DNA from: an uncultured Pelagibacteraceae bacterium
Lineage (GTDB): Bacteria > Pseudomonadota > Alphaproteobacteria > Pelagibacterales > Pelagibacteraceae
Length of the DNA stretch: 42,622 bases
Direction: 5' to 3'
NCBI GenBank assembly: GCA_902634485.1
Contig: CACPKA010000011.1
Location: 1 to 42,622 of the forward strand
In this document: positions 42,574-42,622 of the stretch, piece after piece
How positions within the stretch are numbered: the stretch's first letter is position 1
Layout: each line of letters begins with the position of its first letter
Notes under the pieces: model-generated
The model's input: only the letters and a program-made list of their open reading frames with translations
What the model was told of the DNA's origin: nothing
Database searches by the model: none
Position numbers and translations under genes: made by a program

Positions 42574-42622
42574 ATTATATTATGTTTAAAAGTTTAAGTT
42601 TAAAAGTAATAATTTTTGGATT

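Overview
The window reads as a piece of a small, AT-rich (roughly 30% GC by eye) marine alphaproteobacterial genome, most likely Pelagibacterales (SAR11) or a close relative. The reasons are tight gene packing with one-base stop/start overlaps, intergenic gaps that are mostly under 100 bases, and a gene set typical of that group: taurine-type uptake with an omega-aminotransferase and alanine dehydrogenase, a dimethylglycine-dehydrogenase-like flavoprotein, MTA salvage and many exported proteins of unknown role. No IS element, phage gene, rRNA or CRISPR array was seen. Taxonomy is inferred, not tested.

Layout. 1-2697: the tail of a Lys/Ala-rich gene, coupled by a one-base overlap to an 838-residue exported protein that is about 15% methionine and has a GGC-rich 3' end. 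2706-6520: a two-subunit dihydroxyacetone-type kinase (dhaK, dhaL) interrupted by an opposite-strand epoxide hydrolase, plus a PQQ-type sugar dehydrogenase homologue. 6502-13354: a taurine-type ABC transporter (tauA, tauB and a tauC with a very long extra domain) divergent from aminotransferase, alanine dehydrogenase and a SET-domain protein. 13372-17411: a WecG/TagA glycosyltransferase, a DMGDH-like enzyme, a 68-residue membrane protein and a TlpA-like thioredoxin. 17482-17558: tRNA-Met(CAT).

17662-25994 is the most unusual part. It holds six exported proteins: three carry SHOCT-like modules (four modules in all), one is a caspase-fold protease, one is a TPR plus HtrA-type serine protease, and two carry DUF4384/FlgT-N-like and LPP20-like domains. 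I read it as a candidate periplasmic proteolytic module that I cannot match to a named system.

26053-32855: purine salvage (guaC, apt) followed by mtnP, mtnA, a fused class II aldolase/short-chain dehydrogenase, and a fused SpeD-SpeE. Together these suggest that spermidine is made by one bifunctional enzyme and its MTA by-product is phosphorolysed, isomerised and possibly cleaved to DHAP plus a methylthio-aldehyde. 32919-36010: a polar amino-acid ABC transporter lacking an ATPase gene, coupled to a PhyH-type dioxygenase. 36013-42573: glycosyltransferases, DUF6165, small membrane proteins, a thioredoxin-like protein, a gamma-carbonic-anhydrase-like protein, an EamA exporter, an FMN-binding split-barrel protein and a beta-hydroxyacid dehydrogenase.

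Both transporter operons carry an intrinsic-terminator hairpin directly after the binding-protein gene, which should make binding protein more abundant than membrane components. No intergenic stretch exceeds 300 bases; the longest are 10243-10436 (divergent tau promoter region), 17412-17661 (tRNA) and 21644-21806 (divergent promoter region of the protease cluster).
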